From the NCBI GenBank assembly GCA_025782575.1, contig JALGYY010000041.1, positions 44,293-108,292 of the forward strand: a stretch of DNA of 64,000 nt, written 5' to 3'. Shown one piece after another: positions 42,418 to 52,081 of this stretch. Source of the DNA: a bacterium (lineage in GTDB: Bacteria > Orphanbacterota > Orphanbacteria > Orphanbacterales > Orphanbacteraceae). Each line of letters begins with the position of its first letter. The stretch's first letter is position 1. The notes below the pieces were generated by a model, which saw nothing but the letters and a program-made list of their open reading frames with translations, ran no database searches and had not been told where the DNA came from. Position numbers and translations under genes: made by a program.

Positions 42418-44526
42418 GTGAAGGTCGGCATCATCGGCGGAGGGTTAATCGCCTACAACCACGGCCCGGTTATCGCATCCATCCCCGGAGCGCGTATCGT
42501 CGGCATTGCGGACCGGGATCTCGCCCGGGCGCGCACGCTGGCGACCCATTTGAGTGTCCCCCACATATACGATGACGCCGCCAAGATGATCGATCAGGAG
42601 AGTCCCGATGTGGTGCATATTCTTGTGCCGCCGGCGCTTCATGCAGACTTGAGCGTGATGGCCCTCGAACGGGGGTGCCATGTGCTCGTGGAGAAGCCGA
42701 TGGCGCTCTCCCTGGCTGACGCCGATCGAATGATCAAGGCAGCCGACCGGAACAACGTGCGAATCTGTGTCGATCATAATGCCGTCTTCTACCAGGTCGT
42801 TCAGGATGCGATTCGGATGACCCGCGAAGGACTGATCGGCGACATCGTTTCGGTCGACTCGTATCAGGCATACGATCCCAACCGAAACCCCGTGATCGTG
42901 GAAGAAGGGGCCGAGTTCATCCACTGGTCCTACAGGTTGAACGGCGGAATTCTACACGATCTGATGCCTCATCCCGGTTCGCTTCTGATGGAGTTCCTCC
43001 CTGACATTCTGAATGTTTCGGTCATGGGGAAAAATCGAGGCGTTCTCCCGGAAGGATGGCAGGATGAAATTCGTGTGCTTATCGAGTCTTCGGGACCTCT
43101 CGGGTATATCAGTATCAGCCTGAATGAGAAGCCGGACACAACGACCTTGACCGTGAAGGGAACCCGAGGACAACTCCACATCGATATCGCCTGTCATTCG
43201 ATGATTGCCCAATTGGATTCTCCACTACCTAAAGCGGCAACCAGGGGACTCTTCGGATTCAAGCAGGCTTCGCAACATCTGAAAGGGGCGTTTGCCAACG
43301 TCTACCGATTCGCCTTCAACAAGATGGACAAGACTGCCGGAATCGGACCGGTGGTCAATGGGTTCTATAAGGCGATCGAAAACGGCGGAGAAGCGCCGAT
43401 TTCGGTGGACAAGAGCTTGCGGGTTGTCGAACTGCTAGAACGGATCTGGCCTGAACCGCTAAAGACTGTCGAGGCCATGCCCGCCCAGGAGTCAGGGGCT
43501 GTGGCTTCCCCGTCTTCGACTCCCCCTGAAGTACTGATTACGGGAGCAAGCGGGTTCATCGGCACCCATCTGCTACGAAGCTTTCTCGCCGATGGCGTGA
43601 GAGTACGCGCTCTCGTACGAGCGAACAGCATGCATGCCGGACGGCTCCGCGGGCTGGATGTTGATCTGCTGATTGGCGACCTGTCCGATCCGGATCTGAT
43701 CGATCGGGCCACCGAAGGCATTCGTACGATATTCCACGCAGGTGCAGCGGTGTCGAACGACTGGCGCGAGAACGAAGAGATCACCGTTAACGGCACCAGG
43801 CGACTGATCGACGCGGCACTCGCCGGCGGCACGGAGCGATTCGTGCACTTCGGCACACTGGCGATCTATGATGTGCACACGCTGAAGAACAGTACGCGGA
43901 TCGATGAGAAGACTGACCCGCCTGAAGACACTCGTTCACTCGGCGCCTATAGCTGGTCGAAACTCGCGACAGAAAAACTGGTTCTCGATGCGGCGCGCGA
44001 GCGAGGGCTGGGAGCTTCTGTTGTTCGTCCGGGCATTGTGATCGGCCCGCTCGGAAATACTTTCCCCCCCCACCTGGGGTATCGCCTGAAAGACCGCGTG
44101 TTTCTGCTTCTTGGGGGCGGAAGAAATATGCTTCCGTTGACCTATGTCGAAAACACAGTAGATGCCATTCGTCTTGCGGCCGAAGTCCCCGAGGCGATCG
44201 GTGAAGTCTTCAATCTCGTTGATGACGGGCTCATCACTTCGCGCGAGTTCGTCGCAAAATATATTCGATACACCGAAGCGGACGCCAAAATGGTGTCGGT
44301 GCCCTACTTCCTGCCGTACCTGGCTACCGCTGCGTACGAGCTGGTGGCCAGAACAGGCCTTATCAGAAAGGGAATCACTTCCCTGTCAGGATTACGAACG
44401 AAGCAGGCATCGGTCCGGTACGACAATACCAAGGCGAAACAGGTTCTCGGCTGGGAGCAGAGGTTCTCTCTCGAAGAAGGCCTGGAGAAAACTTTCGACT
44501 GGTACGTCGCCCGATTTCGCCGCTAG
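42418..44526 (+). CDS. Gfo/Idh/MocA oxidoreductase - SDR epimerase fusion
   Basis: 702 residues in one uninterrupted frame. Residues 1-~350 are a Gfo/Idh/MocA oxidoreductase: nucleotide-binding VGIIGGGLIAYNHG, the EKP motif at 92-94, and GGILHDLMPHPGSLL with the catalytic-region His. A Pro/Ser linker (~355-371) leads to a second enzyme, an extended SDR with EVLITGASGFIGTHLLRS (~371-388), HFGTLAIYDVH, and the Tyr-x3-Lys of GAYSWSKLATEK. The two activities, usually separate proteins acting on nucleotide sugars, are joined, suggesting sequential redox steps on one sugar. It lies between the GNAT-like protein and two GT4 genes. Confidence 0.88.
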   Translation: MKVGIIGGGLIAYNHGPVIASIPGARIVGIADRDLARARTLATHLSVPHIYDDAAKMIDQESPDVVHILVPPALHADLSVMALERGCHVLVEKPMALSLADADRMIKAADRNNVRICVDHNAVFYQVVQDAIRMTREGLIGDIVSVDSYQAYDPNRNPVIVEEGAEFIHWSYRLNGGILHDLMPHPGSLLMEFLPDILNVSVMGKNRGVLPEGWQDEIRVLIESSGPLGYISISLNEKPDTTTLTVKGTRGQLHIDIACHSMIAQLDSPLPKAATRGLFGFKQASQHLKGAFANVYRFAFNKMDKTAGIGPVVNGFYKAIENGGEAPISVDKSLRVVELLERIWPEPLKTVEAMPAQESGAVASPSSTPPEVLITGASGFIGTHLLRSFLADGVRVRALVRANSMHAGRLRGLDVDLLIGDLSDPDLIDRATEGIRTIFHAGAAVSNDWRENEEITVNGTRRLIDAALAGGTERFVHFGTLAIYDVHTLKNSTRIDEKTDPPEDTRSLGAYSWSKLATEKLVLDAARERGLGASVVRPGIVIGPLGNTFPPHLGYRLKDRVFLLLGGGRNMLPLTYVENTVDAIRLAAEVPEAIGEVFNLVDDGLITSREFVAKYIRYTEADAKMVSVPYFLPYLATAAYELVARTGLIRKGITSLSGLRTKQASVRYDNTKAKQVLGWEQRFSLEEGLEKTFDWYVARFRR

Positions 44527-44553
44527 CACAATAACTCCGGAGGAGCGGTTCGC

Positions 44554-45735
44554 ATGCGGATCGGTATCGATGGCACGGGATTCGCCGAGCTCGACGAGGG
44601 AGCTCCGAGCGGCATCATCAACTACGCGCTCGCGGTTACGAATCACCTTCTGGAGATTGACGGCGAGAACGAGTACATCATCTATTGCCGGAACCGGGTC
44701 CCTCATGACCTGCTTCGCCTTTCACCGCAATCCTCGACCAGAATTCTGCGAAGCGACAATCGAAAAATACTTCAGCTCTTCGGGCTTCCACGAGCGTCGG
44801 CGGAGGACGGCGTCGAGCTACTCTTCTTTCCGTTCAATTCGGCCTCCCTGTTCTGCCCATGCCGGAGTGTCGTGACCATTCATGACCTGCATCCCTTCGT
44901 TGTGCAGGAGCAGTTCGATCGCGCCCACAGCGCCGAAGTACACGGCGGAGGAATCAAATCCAGGATCAACAGACACTACTGGCGCCTCATGCTCCGGCTG
45001 GCGGCGCGCAAGGATCGTGTAATCGTTCCCTCGGAGGCGACGAAGAGGGACATGGTCAACGTATTCGGCACGAAGCCGGACAAGATCGACGTGGTCTACG
45101 AAGGGGTAGATATCGAGCAGTTCCGGTTCAGCGGATCCGATGAGGATCTCGCCCGATTCCGAAGCGGATACGGACTGAGCGATCCGTTCATTCTCTGTGT
45201 CGGCTCGCATGCCTACAAGAATCTCCCCGGGGCGATTCGCGCGTTCTCCAGGGCGCGGAAGAAGATGGAAAAGCGCCTTCTTCTCGCGATTACCGGAAAC
45301 AAAGCAGCCGTAACGAGCGACATACGAACGGCCATTCGTAAAGAGGGACTGGAAGACGAAGTGATCTTTACCGACTTTGTGCCCGACGGTGAAATGAAGC
45401 TGTTTTACCGTGCGGCGGAAATGCTTCTTTTCCCGTCTTTCTACGAGGGATTCGGCTTACCGGTTCTCGAGGCCTTCGCCAGCGGCACACCCGTGGTTGC
45501 TTCCAATGCCGGCGCGCTTCCGGAGGTCGCCGGTGACGCAGCCATTCTCGCCGACCCCGAGGACCTGGACGGACTTGCCCGGGCGATCCTGTGCTTCATG
45601 ACCGACGACCAAAAGAGGGCGGAAAAAGTCCGGCTCGGCCTCGCCCGCGCGGATCAATTCAGTTGGACGGAGACGGCGACAGGAACGCTGGCTGTGTTTC
45701 GCAGGCTGGAGGAAGCTCATGCGCATCGGAGTTGA
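44554..45735 (+). CDS. GT4-family glycosyltransferase, first of tandem pair
   Basis: 393 residues, RBS GGAGGAG. N-terminal domain begins MRIGIDGTGFAELDEGAPSG; VVTIHDLHPFV is mid-domain. The donor domain starts ILCVGSHAYKNLPGAIRAF and ends with PSFYEGFGLPVLEAFASGTPV, giving the GT4 E-x7-E motif. It is clearly paralogous to the next gene: the first residues, the DLHPFV motif, VGxHAFKNL-type segment and the whole donor site align. The pair probably adds two similar sugars in succession. It overlaps the following gene by 17 nt. Confidence 0.92.
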   Translation: MRIGIDGTGFAELDEGAPSGIINYALAVTNHLLEIDGENEYIIYCRNRVPHDLLRLSPQSSTRILRSDNRKILQLFGLPRASAEDGVELLFFPFNSASLFCPCRSVVTIHDLHPFVVQEQFDRAHSAEVHGGGIKSRINRHYWRLMLRLAARKDRVIVPSEATKRDMVNVFGTKPDKIDVVYEGVDIEQFRFSGSDEDLARFRSGYGLSDPFILCVGSHAYKNLPGAIRAFSRARKKMEKRLLLAITGNKAAVTSDIRTAIRKEGLEDEVIFTDFVPDGEMKLFYRAAEMLLFPSFYEGFGLPVLEAFASGTPVVASNAGALPEVAGDAAILADPEDLDGLARAILCFMTDDQKRAEKVRLGLARADQFSWTETATGTLAVFRRLEEAHAHRS

Positions 45736-46876
45736 TGCCACCGGTGTCAAGCTCCTCTCCGGCATCAACGTCTATACGATCAACCTCGTCAACCACATCC
45801 TCCGGGCCGATTCCGGAAACGAATATGTGATCTATTGCATGGGACAAGTTCCGGACGGCATGACGGTTCACCCCTCCCATGCGCGGTTTGAAGTGATCCC
45901 GGCCGGAAACCGTAAGCTCTGGCAGCAGATTGGGCTTCCAAGAAGGGCAAGAAGAGACGGTCTCGATCTCCTTTTTTTCCCATCCAATTCGGTCGCACTT
46001 CGAGCCCCCTGCAAAACAGTTGCTACCATTCACGATCTGCACCCCTTCGTCCATCCTGAACCGTTTCGGAATGTGCACACAGCGAAACTGCATAAGGGAA
46101 TCATTCAGGCGACTCTGAATCACTATTACTGGAAGAACATGCTCCGATGGGCGGCTCGAAAGGACCGTATCATTACTGATTCCAGAAATACGGCGGACGA
46201 TGTCATGAACCACTTCGGTGTTTCCGATGAGAAGATCGATGTGGTTCTCCTGGCAGTGGACCGTGACAGGTTCGCTGCCGGGGATGAGCCGGGAGGGCGT
46301 GAATCATTCCTGGCCAGGCACCACCTCCCCCCCCACTACGTCCTCTGCGTAGGTACACATGCGTTCAAGAATCTGGAAGGGTCGATCCGCGCATTTCACG
46401 AGGCGAGGCTGGAGTCGGATTTTCCGGTCAAGCTCGTGATCGCGGGGAGCAAATCCGGTGTGAGCGATTCTTTGTATGGACTGGTCCGGGAACTGGACAT
46501 CGAAGAGCACGTCCGATTCATCGGGTTCTTTCCCGATGAAGATCTTCCCGGGCTCTACCGTCAGGCGGTGTGTCTTCTGTTTCCTTCATTCTACGAGGGA
46601 TTCGGCTTTCCGATTCTCGAAGCGTTTTCGTGCGGTACACCCGTACTCACTTCAAACTGCAGTTGCATGCCGGAAGTGGCCGGCACGGCGGCGCTTCTCG
46701 CCGATCCCCACGACCCGCAGGATATCGCCGCAAAGCTCGCGCTCCTCCTGAACAGTTCGAGCCTTCGGGCGGAGAAGATTCGGGAGGGCCTGGAACAGGC
46801 ATCACAATTCAGCTGGGAGAAAGTGGCGCGGGAAACGATCGCCAGCTTCCGGAAGGTGATGGAACAGCCGGGTTAG
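45719..46876 (+). CDS. GT4-family glycosyltransferase, second of tandem pair
   Basis: 385 residues, starting within the 3' end of the preceding gene with GGAGGAA 5 nt upstream of the ATG. It parallels its neighbour: MRIGVDATGVKLLSGINVYT, TIHDLHPFVHPE, CVGTHAFKNLEGSIRAF, and the donor site PSFYEGFGFPILEAFSCGTPV. It is probably a gene duplicate that has diverged in the acceptor half. It is the last plus-strand gene of the 34-47 kb operon, and the small Tat-type gene converges on it 4 nt later. Donor sugar unknown. Confidence 0.92.
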   Translation: MRIGVDATGVKLLSGINVYTINLVNHILRADSGNEYVIYCMGQVPDGMTVHPSHARFEVIPAGNRKLWQQIGLPRRARRDGLDLLFFPSNSVALRAPCKTVATIHDLHPFVHPEPFRNVHTAKLHKGIIQATLNHYYWKNMLRWAARKDRIITDSRNTADDVMNHFGVSDEKIDVVLLAVDRDRFAAGDEPGGRESFLARHHLPPHYVLCVGTHAFKNLEGSIRAFHEARLESDFPVKLVIAGSKSGVSDSLYGLVRELDIEEHVRFIGFFPDEDLPGLYRQAVCLLFPSFYEGFGFPILEAFSCGTPVLTSNCSCMPEVAGTAALLADPHDPQDIAAKLALLLNSSSLRAEKIREGLEQASQFSWEKVARETIASFRKVMEQPG

Positions 46877-46879
46877 CTA

Positions 46880-47284
46880 TCAGGCTCGACCGGCTGCCAG
46901 CGCTGCGACGGCACAGAGGTCCGCTTCGGTCCTGGAGAGACACCACCCGTCTACTGAAACCGTCCGACTCGTTGCAAAGTCTTCTCTGATTTTCAGGCGC
47001 AGATGAGAAAGGATGTCCCCCTTCTTCGGCGACGAAAGCGACTGAACGAGCTCGGAGAGATCCGGGCGAACAGGTGTCGCATCAAGGTAATACCGGCCCA
47101 CTTCAGCCGCACTGTTTCGATTCGTGAAGATCTTCGCCAGCTTCTCGGCACGCGCTTCGATAGACAGGCCGGCGGCCGGTTCCGTATCGCCGAACAGCCG
47201 GGAAGGTCTGACAAAAAAAATGCCCATAACTGCAGCCAGAGATCTCACAAACAGGCGACGGCTCATATTTCCCAAGCGGATCAT
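46880..47284 (-). CDS. Small Tat-exported partner of GMC oxidoreductase
   Basis: 134 residues. The ATG at 47284 overlaps the GMC gene's stop (ATGA); an internal Met at residue 7 begins a twin-arginine type signal, SRRLFVRSLAAVMGIFF. The mature region is helical and ends VDGWCLSRTEADLCAVAAL, a pattern seen in small secreted subunits placed beside GMC dehydrogenases, analogous to gluconate dehydrogenase subunit 3. The GMC protein itself has no signal, so it may be exported with this subunit through the Tat system. That is inference; no cytochrome subunit is present. Confidence 0.6.
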   Translation of the reverse strand: MIRLGNMSRRLFVRSLAAVMGIFFVRPSRLFGDTEPAAGLSIEARAEKLAKIFTNRNSAAEVGRYYLDATPVRPDLSELVQSLSSPKKGDILSHLRLKIREDFATSRTVSVDGWCLSRTEADLCAVAALAAGRA

Positions 47285-48909
47285 GCCAGTTCCTTTCTCA
47301 AATGGTCCGACAATCTCAGTGACAGAGCTACGATGGTGAGCGTGGGATTGGTGTACCCGCTCGTCGGAAATACCGAACTACCGGCAACGTAGAGATTGGA
47401 AAGATCATGGACCCGGCAGTCGGGATCGACTACCCCTTTTTTCGGGTTTTCGTGCATGCGGGTGGCGCCCATCTGATGCCAGCCCCCACGCATGCCGGGA
47501 GGCCAGCCGGTTTCGCCCTGCGCACCGCTCGAAAAAACACGCTCATCATCGAAGTAAGCGTTGTCCCTGATCTCCCTCGTCCTTCCTATGCCCGCCAGGG
47601 CGAGCTCTTCCGCGATGATCTGATTAGCCCGCCGAAATGTCCGCTTCTCCCGATCGCCGAACTTCCAGTGAAGCTGAACACGCCGCAAACCGAGCTCATC
47701 CCGATCCTCGCCGAGCACGATGCGACTCTCCCGGTCCGGCACCTGCTCGATATGATTGTACAGATAGAATATCGGCACATCGTCCCGATCGGGCTGGAAA
47801 AACTTTCGATAGTTGAACATCGCCACGTCATCGATATCGCCGATCACACTACGCAGGTGGCCCGCGAAATCGACCTCCCGATTCCCGCTTCGAAGCGATT
47901 CCAGAATCGTATCCGCTGAACCGACCCCTTCCGATGTGTAGAGAAGCGCCTCCCGATCCTTCATGGAACTTCTGCTGAAAAACGCGCGGATGTTCACGAG
48001 CTCTTCGTCGCGTAGAGTATTCTCGGAAAGCGTCAGATATCCGAATCCGGTCTGCCCACCCTGCCTGACCCCTCCATAGAAGTTCGCATTCAACTCCGGG
48101 TCGGAGGGAAGAAGAATGGAACCAGGAACCGAGAGGTGCTCCATGAAGTAGCGCCCCACGAGATCGTGCCTGTTTCCGATGCCCCCCGAATGCCCCGACC
48201 TCGATTCGAGCATGATCCTCGGATTCTCCACACCGCCGGTCGCCAGAACATAGATCCTCGCACGAGCACTGAATCTCTTCTTGTCCAGCGTGGAGAGTGA
48301 AAGAGCCGAGACACTTTCACCCCCTTCGTCCGTTTCAATCTCGATGACATTCGCCCAGAGAAAGCACCGGATATTCTCCGCCTCTGCGATTTCCTCTTTG
48401 TATTCCTGCCCGAAACGGAGAGCTCTGGTTCGGAACATCGCCGTGATCGCCCGGTCTCCATCAATCGGAAGCAGAGGGTGTTTGTTACTTCCCCATTTGG
48501 CGGGATCATAGTCGTACTCACCGATCTGGCAGACTTCGTGCGCACGTTCATAGAACGGATCGAGGTGAGCCTTGTCGAACGGCCAGCCGCTATCGGGCAC
48601 GGCGTCTCGCTTTTCGAAATCAATCGGGTCGAGGGGACGACATGCGCCCGCCCATCGATTCGTAGTTCCGCCGAAATATCGTGTGCGAAGTTTGTCGAGT
48701 TCGTAGTAGGGAAAGCCGGTGTTTTCGCCGTCGTAGAGTGCCTGCGTGCGCTCATCGAATTCGAGGCCGCCGCTCTCCAGCAGAATGATCCGGATCGGGG
48801 ATCCGATGAACTCACGGGCAATCGCGATACCGGCGGCACCGGCCCCGACAATACAGATATCGGCTTCGATCAATACACCGGAGGGAAGTGTGCGGGCATC
48901 GACGATCAT
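47281..48909 (-). CDS. GMC-family FAD oxidoreductase
   Basis: 542 residues from the ATG at 48909; a TTG at 48945 is possible but less natural. FAD-binding GxGxxG is in CIVGAGAAGIAIAREF, LLESGG follows, and the GMC ring region is TRYFGGTTNRWAGACRPL. The C-terminal half carries GGWHQMGATRMHENPKKGVVD, the GMC catalytic His signature, then YVAGSSVFPTSGYTNPTLTIVAL. Substrate is probably an alcohol or sugar. It leads a two-gene operon with the small Tat-signal protein (4-nt overlap) and converges on the glycan operon. Confidence 0.9.
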   Translation of the reverse strand: MIVDARTLPSGVLIEADICIVGAGAAGIAIAREFIGSPIRIILLESGGLEFDERTQALYDGENTGFPYYELDKLRTRYFGGTTNRWAGACRPLDPIDFEKRDAVPDSGWPFDKAHLDPFYERAHEVCQIGEYDYDPAKWGSNKHPLLPIDGDRAITAMFRTRALRFGQEYKEEIAEAENIRCFLWANVIEIETDEGGESVSALSLSTLDKKRFSARARIYVLATGGVENPRIMLESRSGHSGGIGNRHDLVGRYFMEHLSVPGSILLPSDPELNANFYGGVRQGGQTGFGYLTLSENTLRDEELVNIRAFFSRSSMKDREALLYTSEGVGSADTILESLRSGNREVDFAGHLRSVIGDIDDVAMFNYRKFFQPDRDDVPIFYLYNHIEQVPDRESRIVLGEDRDELGLRRVQLHWKFGDREKRTFRRANQIIAEELALAGIGRTREIRDNAYFDDERVFSSGAQGETGWPPGMRGGWHQMGATRMHENPKKGVVDPDCRVHDLSNLYVAGSSVFPTSGYTNPTLTIVALSLRLSDHLRKELA

Positions 48910-48996
48910 GTGCGGCACTCTACCCCTGGCTTCGTGAGGTGTCAACAGACCGGCGGCGGAGGGGCTCGCAGCCTACGTGCGATCCCGCTATCCCCG

Positions 48997-50802
48997 TTAG
49001 CGCCCCCGCATGGATCGACGGATATCGTTCCTGACTTTGCGGGCGGACTCGACGAGATTGGGGTCATCCGCATCTTTGATCACCCGCCCCAGAAGCTTGA
49101 CCGCCCCCTCCCGATCTCCCGAGTTGGCCAGCTCGATCGCTCGATTGTATCGATCCACATTTTGCCTCGCTTCCATGTTGGATCGGAGAGAGTTGCTCCA
49201 GCGGGTCAACCGCTCCTTCCTCAGATGGTCTGACGTCTCGCGCGCCACATGATCGATGAGCGCAAGTGCCTCTTCTCTACGATCCTTCTCCAGCAGATGC
49301 TCGGCGCGATCGATGTCATCCAGAAGAATCGCTTCTTTCACGATCCGGTTGTATTCGGGATCATTCAGAGGTATGAAGTATGTCGCCTGGAGTTCTTCCG
49401 CCCCCTCCCGGTCACCACGCTCCAGAAGAAGGACCAGCAGATTGTACGCCACTGATTTCTCGTGGGGCATCAGATCATGTGCGTACAGGAGCGCCTGGAT
49501 ACCCGGCACGGTCTCCGTTTCGCCATACATGTAACTGAGACCGAATCCCGAATAGGCGTAGGGAAAGCCGGGGTTGAGATCCATGCACCGCTGGAAGGAC
49601 TCACGCGCTTCGAGAACGTCCGGCGGTACGGAGTCGAGTCTGGCGCTCCCGGCGCTCTTCTCTCTGAAATTATCGAGCAGACTCTTGCCGAGAAGGTAGT
49701 GCGTCCGGTAGTCACTCCCCTCGATCGCGATCGATCTCCGGAAGAATTCGGCCGCCTCTTCATACATTTCCTCCTGCAGACAGACGAAGCCGAGCCCCGC
49801 CTCGGCGCCGGCATGTTCCGGAACGAGGGCGCGCAATGTCTCGTAATGCTCCCGAGCCTCGCTCTCCTCGCCATTCTTGTGGGCAAGGAAATCACCCAGA
49901 CGATGCAGAACTTCGGTGTATTCCATTCGCCTTGCCTGAACGGTTTCATCGATCTCGATCTGATCGAAAGTATATGTGGTGAATGAAAACGAGTTCCTCC
50001 CGACGTATTCCTCGAGGCGAGCCATCAGTTCCACTTCATCCATGGCGAATGCCCGTGAGATCGCCTTGACGACTGTTTTCTCCTCTTCCAGATACCGGAC
50101 GAACTCGTCAAGACGACTACGGAGCTCCTCGTTCGACAGAATCATGTGCATCAGAGCCCACGACTGGGCGTAGAATACCCCCCGTCTCTCACCTTCGTTG
50201 TAGGCACTTGAGGAGTGATTGATCCGGAACAGTTGATAGAGTGGGATCAGGGGGTGGGTACGAAGGAAGTATATGTGCCCCTCCACAGGGAGACCGATCT
50301 TCACTTTGTTCTTATCCACCTGAAATGCCTCATAGTACTCGGCAAGTCCTTCGTCGAACCAGACAGGAAGATTGAAATCGAGATTGTTGTGCACGAAGTA
50401 GTGGAAATACTCGTGATACATGATGCGCATGGGACTCCATCCGGCATCCCCGTTGATACCGACATAGTTCCCTTCCGTACTTTGCATGTAGATTCCGGCC
50501 GTCGGATGATCGGGGTCCTTGCTGACCACATACCGCTTTAATGACTTCTCGTTCTTGAATACGAAGATATGGATCGGAACGGGCGACCTGACTTCCATTT
50601 TCTCGAAAAGGAGAATGAGACTTCTTCGCAGACGTTCCAGGTCGAGACCGATCTCTTTGACATGGCGCTCTTTGGCATCTGAGTAGAGAACGAAGTTGGC
50701 GGTGCGAACTTCGATCCACTTCTCCTTTTCCCTTGGAATTCCATCGGCCGGTCCGGCGCATAACAGGGCGACAACAAGTATGGCGAACCTGATTCGAGCC
50801 AT
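48997..50802 (-). CDS. Exported TPR metallopeptidase-like protein (DUF1570/gluzincin)
   Basis: 601 residues from the ATG at 50802 (GGGAGGACC upstream); an earlier ATG at 50838 would extend the signal. Residues 1-21 form a signal peptide. The gluzincin site is intact: His130, Glu131 and His134 in MYHEYFHYFVH, with WFDEGLAEYYE (Glu151/155) supplying the third ligand. From ~residue 300, TPR-like repeats follow (EHYETLRALVPEHAGAEAGLG; EAAEFFRRSIAIEGSDYRTHY; ARESFQRCMDLNPGFPYAYS), ending in a charged helix. The product is probably periplasmic or surface peptidase with protein-binding repeats. Its position next to the GMC pair gives no clear substrate. Confidence 0.82.
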   Translation of the reverse strand: MARIRFAILVVALLCAGPADGIPREKEKWIEVRTANFVLYSDAKERHVKEIGLDLERLRRSLILLFEKMEVRSPVPIHIFVFKNEKSLKRYVVSKDPDHPTAGIYMQSTEGNYVGINGDAGWSPMRIMYHEYFHYFVHNNLDFNLPVWFDEGLAEYYEAFQVDKNKVKIGLPVEGHIYFLRTHPLIPLYQLFRINHSSSAYNEGERRGVFYAQSWALMHMILSNEELRSRLDEFVRYLEEEKTVVKAISRAFAMDEVELMARLEEYVGRNSFSFTTYTFDQIEIDETVQARRMEYTEVLHRLGDFLAHKNGEESEAREHYETLRALVPEHAGAEAGLGFVCLQEEMYEEAAEFFRRSIAIEGSDYRTHYLLGKSLLDNFREKSAGSARLDSVPPDVLEARESFQRCMDLNPGFPYAYSGFGLSYMYGETETVPGIQALLYAHDLMPHEKSVAYNLLVLLLERGDREGAEELQATYFIPLNDPEYNRIVKEAILLDDIDRAEHLLEKDRREEALALIDHVARETSDHLRKERLTRWSNSLRSNMEARQNVDRYNRAIELANSGDREGAVKLLGRVIKDADDPNLVESARKVRNDIRRSMRGR

Positions 50803-51037
50803 GATCGGTCCTCCCGGAGAGAGATCAGAGGGAGCCATGTTCCATGGATGCTAGACTGAACCGGACCACCGGCTCAACTGTTTCCGCAGCCGGGAGGGGG
50901 TTTCTCGCTCGACTGGAGCTCCCACTTATGATCTAATTACCGGCAGTAACCTTCGTCGGGCCCGTGACCCCCTGCCCCGGATCCTCCGGTTCACCGGTCC
51001 CCTTTCGTATTCTGCAAAATTAATCGGCGGGGAATTC

Positions 51038-52075
51038 ATGCGACTGGCGCACCTGTCGTGGGTTTACGCGTTTCTGGCGTTCATCAATCTCCGAGCCAAG
51101 CTATGGGCGACGTCCGCCTGGCGCGACGGCACTCTCTCCGGTAACCACCAGCTGCTCCTTGACTTTCAATACGGGAACAATGAGCAGTCCCGCCTTCTCC
51201 AGTGGATGATCCCTGAAGCGATCCATCGATTTCTAGGGACTTCGATTCAGAACGCCTATCTACTGCAACGTTGGTTTTTTGTCTTTCTGGCGTTTGTCGC
51301 CTTCCACGCATTTCTTCGAAGGTGGTTCGACGACAAGATCGCCTTTGCGGGCGTCGTTTTTCTTTCTGCTGTCATGCCTCTTACCTACATGAATTACCTG
51401 CAGGAAAGTGCGCCGCTCCTCATGGTCACATTTCTGCTCGCGCTCTGGGCGATTCGAGATCATAGACCGGTGATCTACGCCGGGATTCTTCTGCTCGGGA
51501 CATTGAACAACGAGACGATGCTCGTGCTTCCTGCCGTGTTCTTCTTTTACAACTTCGAAGGATTCCGCTGGGGTCATCTACTGAAACTCGCGGGCCGCAC
51601 GATCGCCACCTGTCTTCCGGCATATGCTGTAGCCGCCTCGATCCGCATCTACAACATCGAGAGGCCCCATCTCGGGGGAGCGTGGCATCTTCCGGATAAC
51701 TGGAACGGCATTATGGAAGGGATCCAGCGATCGCCGTTTGAATACTGGAACGCCACCTACCTGTACGTATTCTTCTTGTTCGGTGCGTTCTGGGTGTTCG
51801 CTCTGCTCCGCTTCAAGGAAAAGCCACTCTTCCTGCGGCGCGCCTGGATGATGATCCCGCTCTACTTCATCTCCCATATGTTGACAGGCATTATCAGCGA
51901 ATCGAGACAGATGATCCCGCTCAGCTTCATCATCATCCCCATGGCCCTGACTTATCTGTTCAGTGAACGGGCGGAGCCGGCATATGATCTGCGAAAAGAG
52001 AGGAGCGAGCCTCCTCCGGAAGACCCGCTCCCTGTCGTCGTGCCTGTCGTGTCCGACGATAGCGTGACCGAATAG
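51038..52075 (+). CDS. Polytopic membrane protein of unknown function
   Basis: 345 residues with about eight or nine hydrophobic segments, for example FVFLAFVAFHAFLRRW, FAGVVFLSAVMPLTYM, APLLMVTFLLALWAI and YLYVFFLFGAFWVFALL. The first third holds conserved-looking polar loops (WRDGTLSGNHQLLLDFQYGNNEQSRLLQWM), and the C-terminus ends in a Pro-rich, charged tail. The layout suggests a GT-C or Wzy-like membrane enzyme, but no diagnostic motif is certain. It sits between glycan blocks, alone on the plus strand and convergent with the ABC exporter. Best called unknown. Confidence 0.5.
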   Translation: MRLAHLSWVYAFLAFINLRAKLWATSAWRDGTLSGNHQLLLDFQYGNNEQSRLLQWMIPEAIHRFLGTSIQNAYLLQRWFFVFLAFVAFHAFLRRWFDDKIAFAGVVFLSAVMPLTYMNYLQESAPLLMVTFLLALWAIRDHRPVIYAGILLLGTLNNETMLVLPAVFFFYNFEGFRWGHLLKLAGRTIATCLPAYAVAASIRIYNIERPHLGGAWHLPDNWNGIMEGIQRSPFEYWNATYLYVFFLFGAFWVFALLRFKEKPLFLRRAWMMIPLYFISHMLTGIISESRQMIPLSFIIIPMALTYLFSERAEPAYDLRKERSEPPPEDPLPVVVPVVSDDSVTE

Positions 52076-52081
52076 CGCCCC

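Noticed and set aside
46865-46896. CAGCCGG/CCGGCTG inverted repeat between the second GT4 and the Tat-type gene
   Set aside because: A 7-bp stem with an 18-nt loop, no T-run on either strand, and it overlaps coding sequence; too weak to call a terminator.
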